Positions 62,643-64,000 of a DNA stretch of 64,000 nucleotides are shown here, one piece after another. The notes beneath the pieces were generated by a model, which made no database searches, was not told the DNA's origin, and saw only the letters and a program-made list of their open reading frames with translations. The stretch is taken from positions 248,001 through 312,000 of the forward strand of contig VTFK01000283.1 of assembly GCA_009617715.1 (NCBI GenBank), in the 5' to 3' direction. A program made the position numbers and the translations under genes. The stretch's first letter is position 1; every line of letters starts with the position of its first letter. Source of the DNA: Plectrocnemia conspersa (lineage: Eukaryota; Arthropoda; Insecta; Trichoptera; Polycentropodidae).

Positions 62643-62979
62643 GATATATTTAACAGTTTAACAAGAAGACATATATCAGCTAAAGTATCAACCCATTATG
62701 TGCTAGGTGCGGATAAATACGAGTGTACGGCTCTTAAGTGCGAAATTCAGATTCACTCCACGCTCAATAAAACATAATAAGTGCTAAATTAATTTTCATA
62801 AAAAGTCACGTCATTAATGAATTATAAAAAAATGTTTTATTTTAACCTTACATCGGCTTAGAAAATCATAGGTATAAAAATATTACTATTTAGAATATGT
62901 TTATATGAACAATAAGCTAATACTAAATCTATTCATTTTAATAATAATACGTTTCAATTTCAATCAAAGCATCAATCAT

Positions 62980-63460
62980 CCATAACAGCTCCATAGGGGT
63001 GAGTCTCTTGGCTCTACATTTCGCCGAGTTTATTAATTGAATCGTGCAGAATCGTGCAACAGTGCTTGAATTCGAGCAGACGTGGGCATTTTTGCTTGTT
63101 TCGCATTCGGCGAAGGAAAAGCCAGTTTGTCAAAACGTCGTTGCATCCCCTGTCGACAACAATGGATTGTTTTTACGTGAGCACTGCTCGGACGACACGC
63201 GTCCCGAATAATACCAGTAGCATAGTGCATCTGCGCATACCGCTTGATTTGCACATTGTGCAAACCGCTTTGATTGCGGCCAAACAATGCGAATGCAAAT
63301 GACGACTCTGATAATTGCCGAAGCCGCTTTCGGCTTCTGCCGATGACTTGGACAAACATTGCAAACGAACCGCTCCAGACGGGTTTTAATCTGGGTATCT
63401 ATTGTTGGTAAAAACAGCGGATATATACAGTCTTTGCTACAATAGTGGGGCACTTTTTAG
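62980..63460. other. GC-richer island, open in several frames
   Basis: Overlapping open frames of 60-108 codons occur on both strands, none with a recognisable domain. GCATTCGCATTG-like and CGAATGCGAAAC-like motifs repeat. Likely conserved noncoding DNA or an unrecognised gene end. Confidence 0.3.
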
Positions 63461-63888
63461 AACGTTTTGTAATTCTTTACAAGTGAATATTTTATTCGTA
63501 ATAAATAAATCAGACCAATAACAGTAAATAAATTAATCATTTATCACCTGTTAAAAATACATTTAAACAATCTAATAAATATAATAAAAAAAAAAACAAG
63601 AACAAAAACTGAAAAACTATGAAGATTGTGTTTGAGCTTTAAAACACATAAAATACATTTTAGAGCTGGGTCTTTAAACTTCTGCAAATAAAAAACAGCA
63701 ATATATTCATAAACGGTGAGCATAAACGCTTAGCTATTTTTTTGTGACATAAGCCTGAGAGCGTACCATTACGTCGACGCCAACCGTCGAGTTCTGCAAT
63801 TGATCGACTAAACTGTGGGGTATCTTCTTCGTATATGCAGTAAATCATTATTACCAAACGATAATTACGAGAATGTACCAAGATAATT

Positions 63889-63946
63889 GTTTAATATTAA
63901 CAAAGGGTGAAAATATATATGTATATATATATTGTTAATATTAAAC
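63889..63946. repeat. 15-bp perfect inverted repeat around a TA tract
   Basis: GTTTAATATTAACAA (63889-63903) and TTGTTAATATTAAAC (63932-63946) enclose 28 AT-rich bases. It could extrude as a hairpin; its role is unknown. Confidence 0.6.
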
Positions 63947-64000
63947 TTTTTGCATTATCTGAGTTTTGAAAATGTCACTCTTCAAAGGCGTAGACATTTT

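Noticed and set aside
63033..63453. Several overlapping 60-108 codon ORFs
   Set aside because: Mutually exclusive frames on both strands, Cys/His scattered without a zinc-finger spacing; no gene model can be supported.
1..64000. CRISPR array, operon, prophage or bacterial IS
   Set aside because: No regularly spaced repeats, polycistronic gene packing or bacterial-type genes; all supported genes have spliceosomal introns and poly(A) signals.

Overview
This is an AT-rich eukaryotic window. It is almost certainly from an insect nuclear genome: genes are split by 59-76 bp GT-AG introns, one gene encodes an insect-type odorant receptor, secreted proteins have a first intron just after the start of the signal peptide, and the spacers are full of short poly-A, TA and ATGTATGT-type runs and DNA-transposon MITEs. 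I cannot fix the order; a holometabolous insect is my guess. Nothing prokaryotic, viral or organellar was seen.

Layout. 1-1390: tandem ~0.6-0.8 kb repeat. 2637-7600 (+): a two-exon gene for a 747-aa single-pass leucine-rich-repeat membrane protein with a 2.07 kb intron. 8.5-8.8 kb: decayed hAT transposase. 11.36-13.11 kb (-): a secreted, disordered, charged His/Asp/Lys/Tyr-rich protein with a mini first exon, a TATA promoter and a one-base frameshift. 13.5-31.6 kb: gene desert with foldback repeats, a probable Helitron scrap, a 691 bp hAT MITE and several GC-richer islands. 31.66-38.91 kb: three DUF1091-like small secreted-protein genes with the same four-exon structure, one on + (frameshifted) and two tandem copies on - (one intact, one with a mutated splice donor). 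39.26-40.29 kb: PIF/Harbinger-like element with a TTA duplication. 44.7-45.3 kb: tRNA-derived SINE-like repeats. 47.3-47.8 kb: piggyBac-like MITE. 48.56-50.07 kb (-): odorant receptor gene, five exons, one frameshift. 50.1-64 kb: no gene recognised; another piggyBac-like MITE copy, a partial third copy, and GC-richer islands.

The genes do not form a pathway. Three of them (odorant receptor, DUF1091-like cluster, secreted disordered protein) belong to fast-evolving insect families linked to chemosensation or the extracellular matrix/cuticle. The clearest result is the 33.6-39.2 kb segmental duplication: it gives a pair of four-exon paralogues and supplies the empty site for a hAT insertion. 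Three otherwise conserved coding regions are each broken by one base in a short A run, which could be early pseudogenisation or assembly error.
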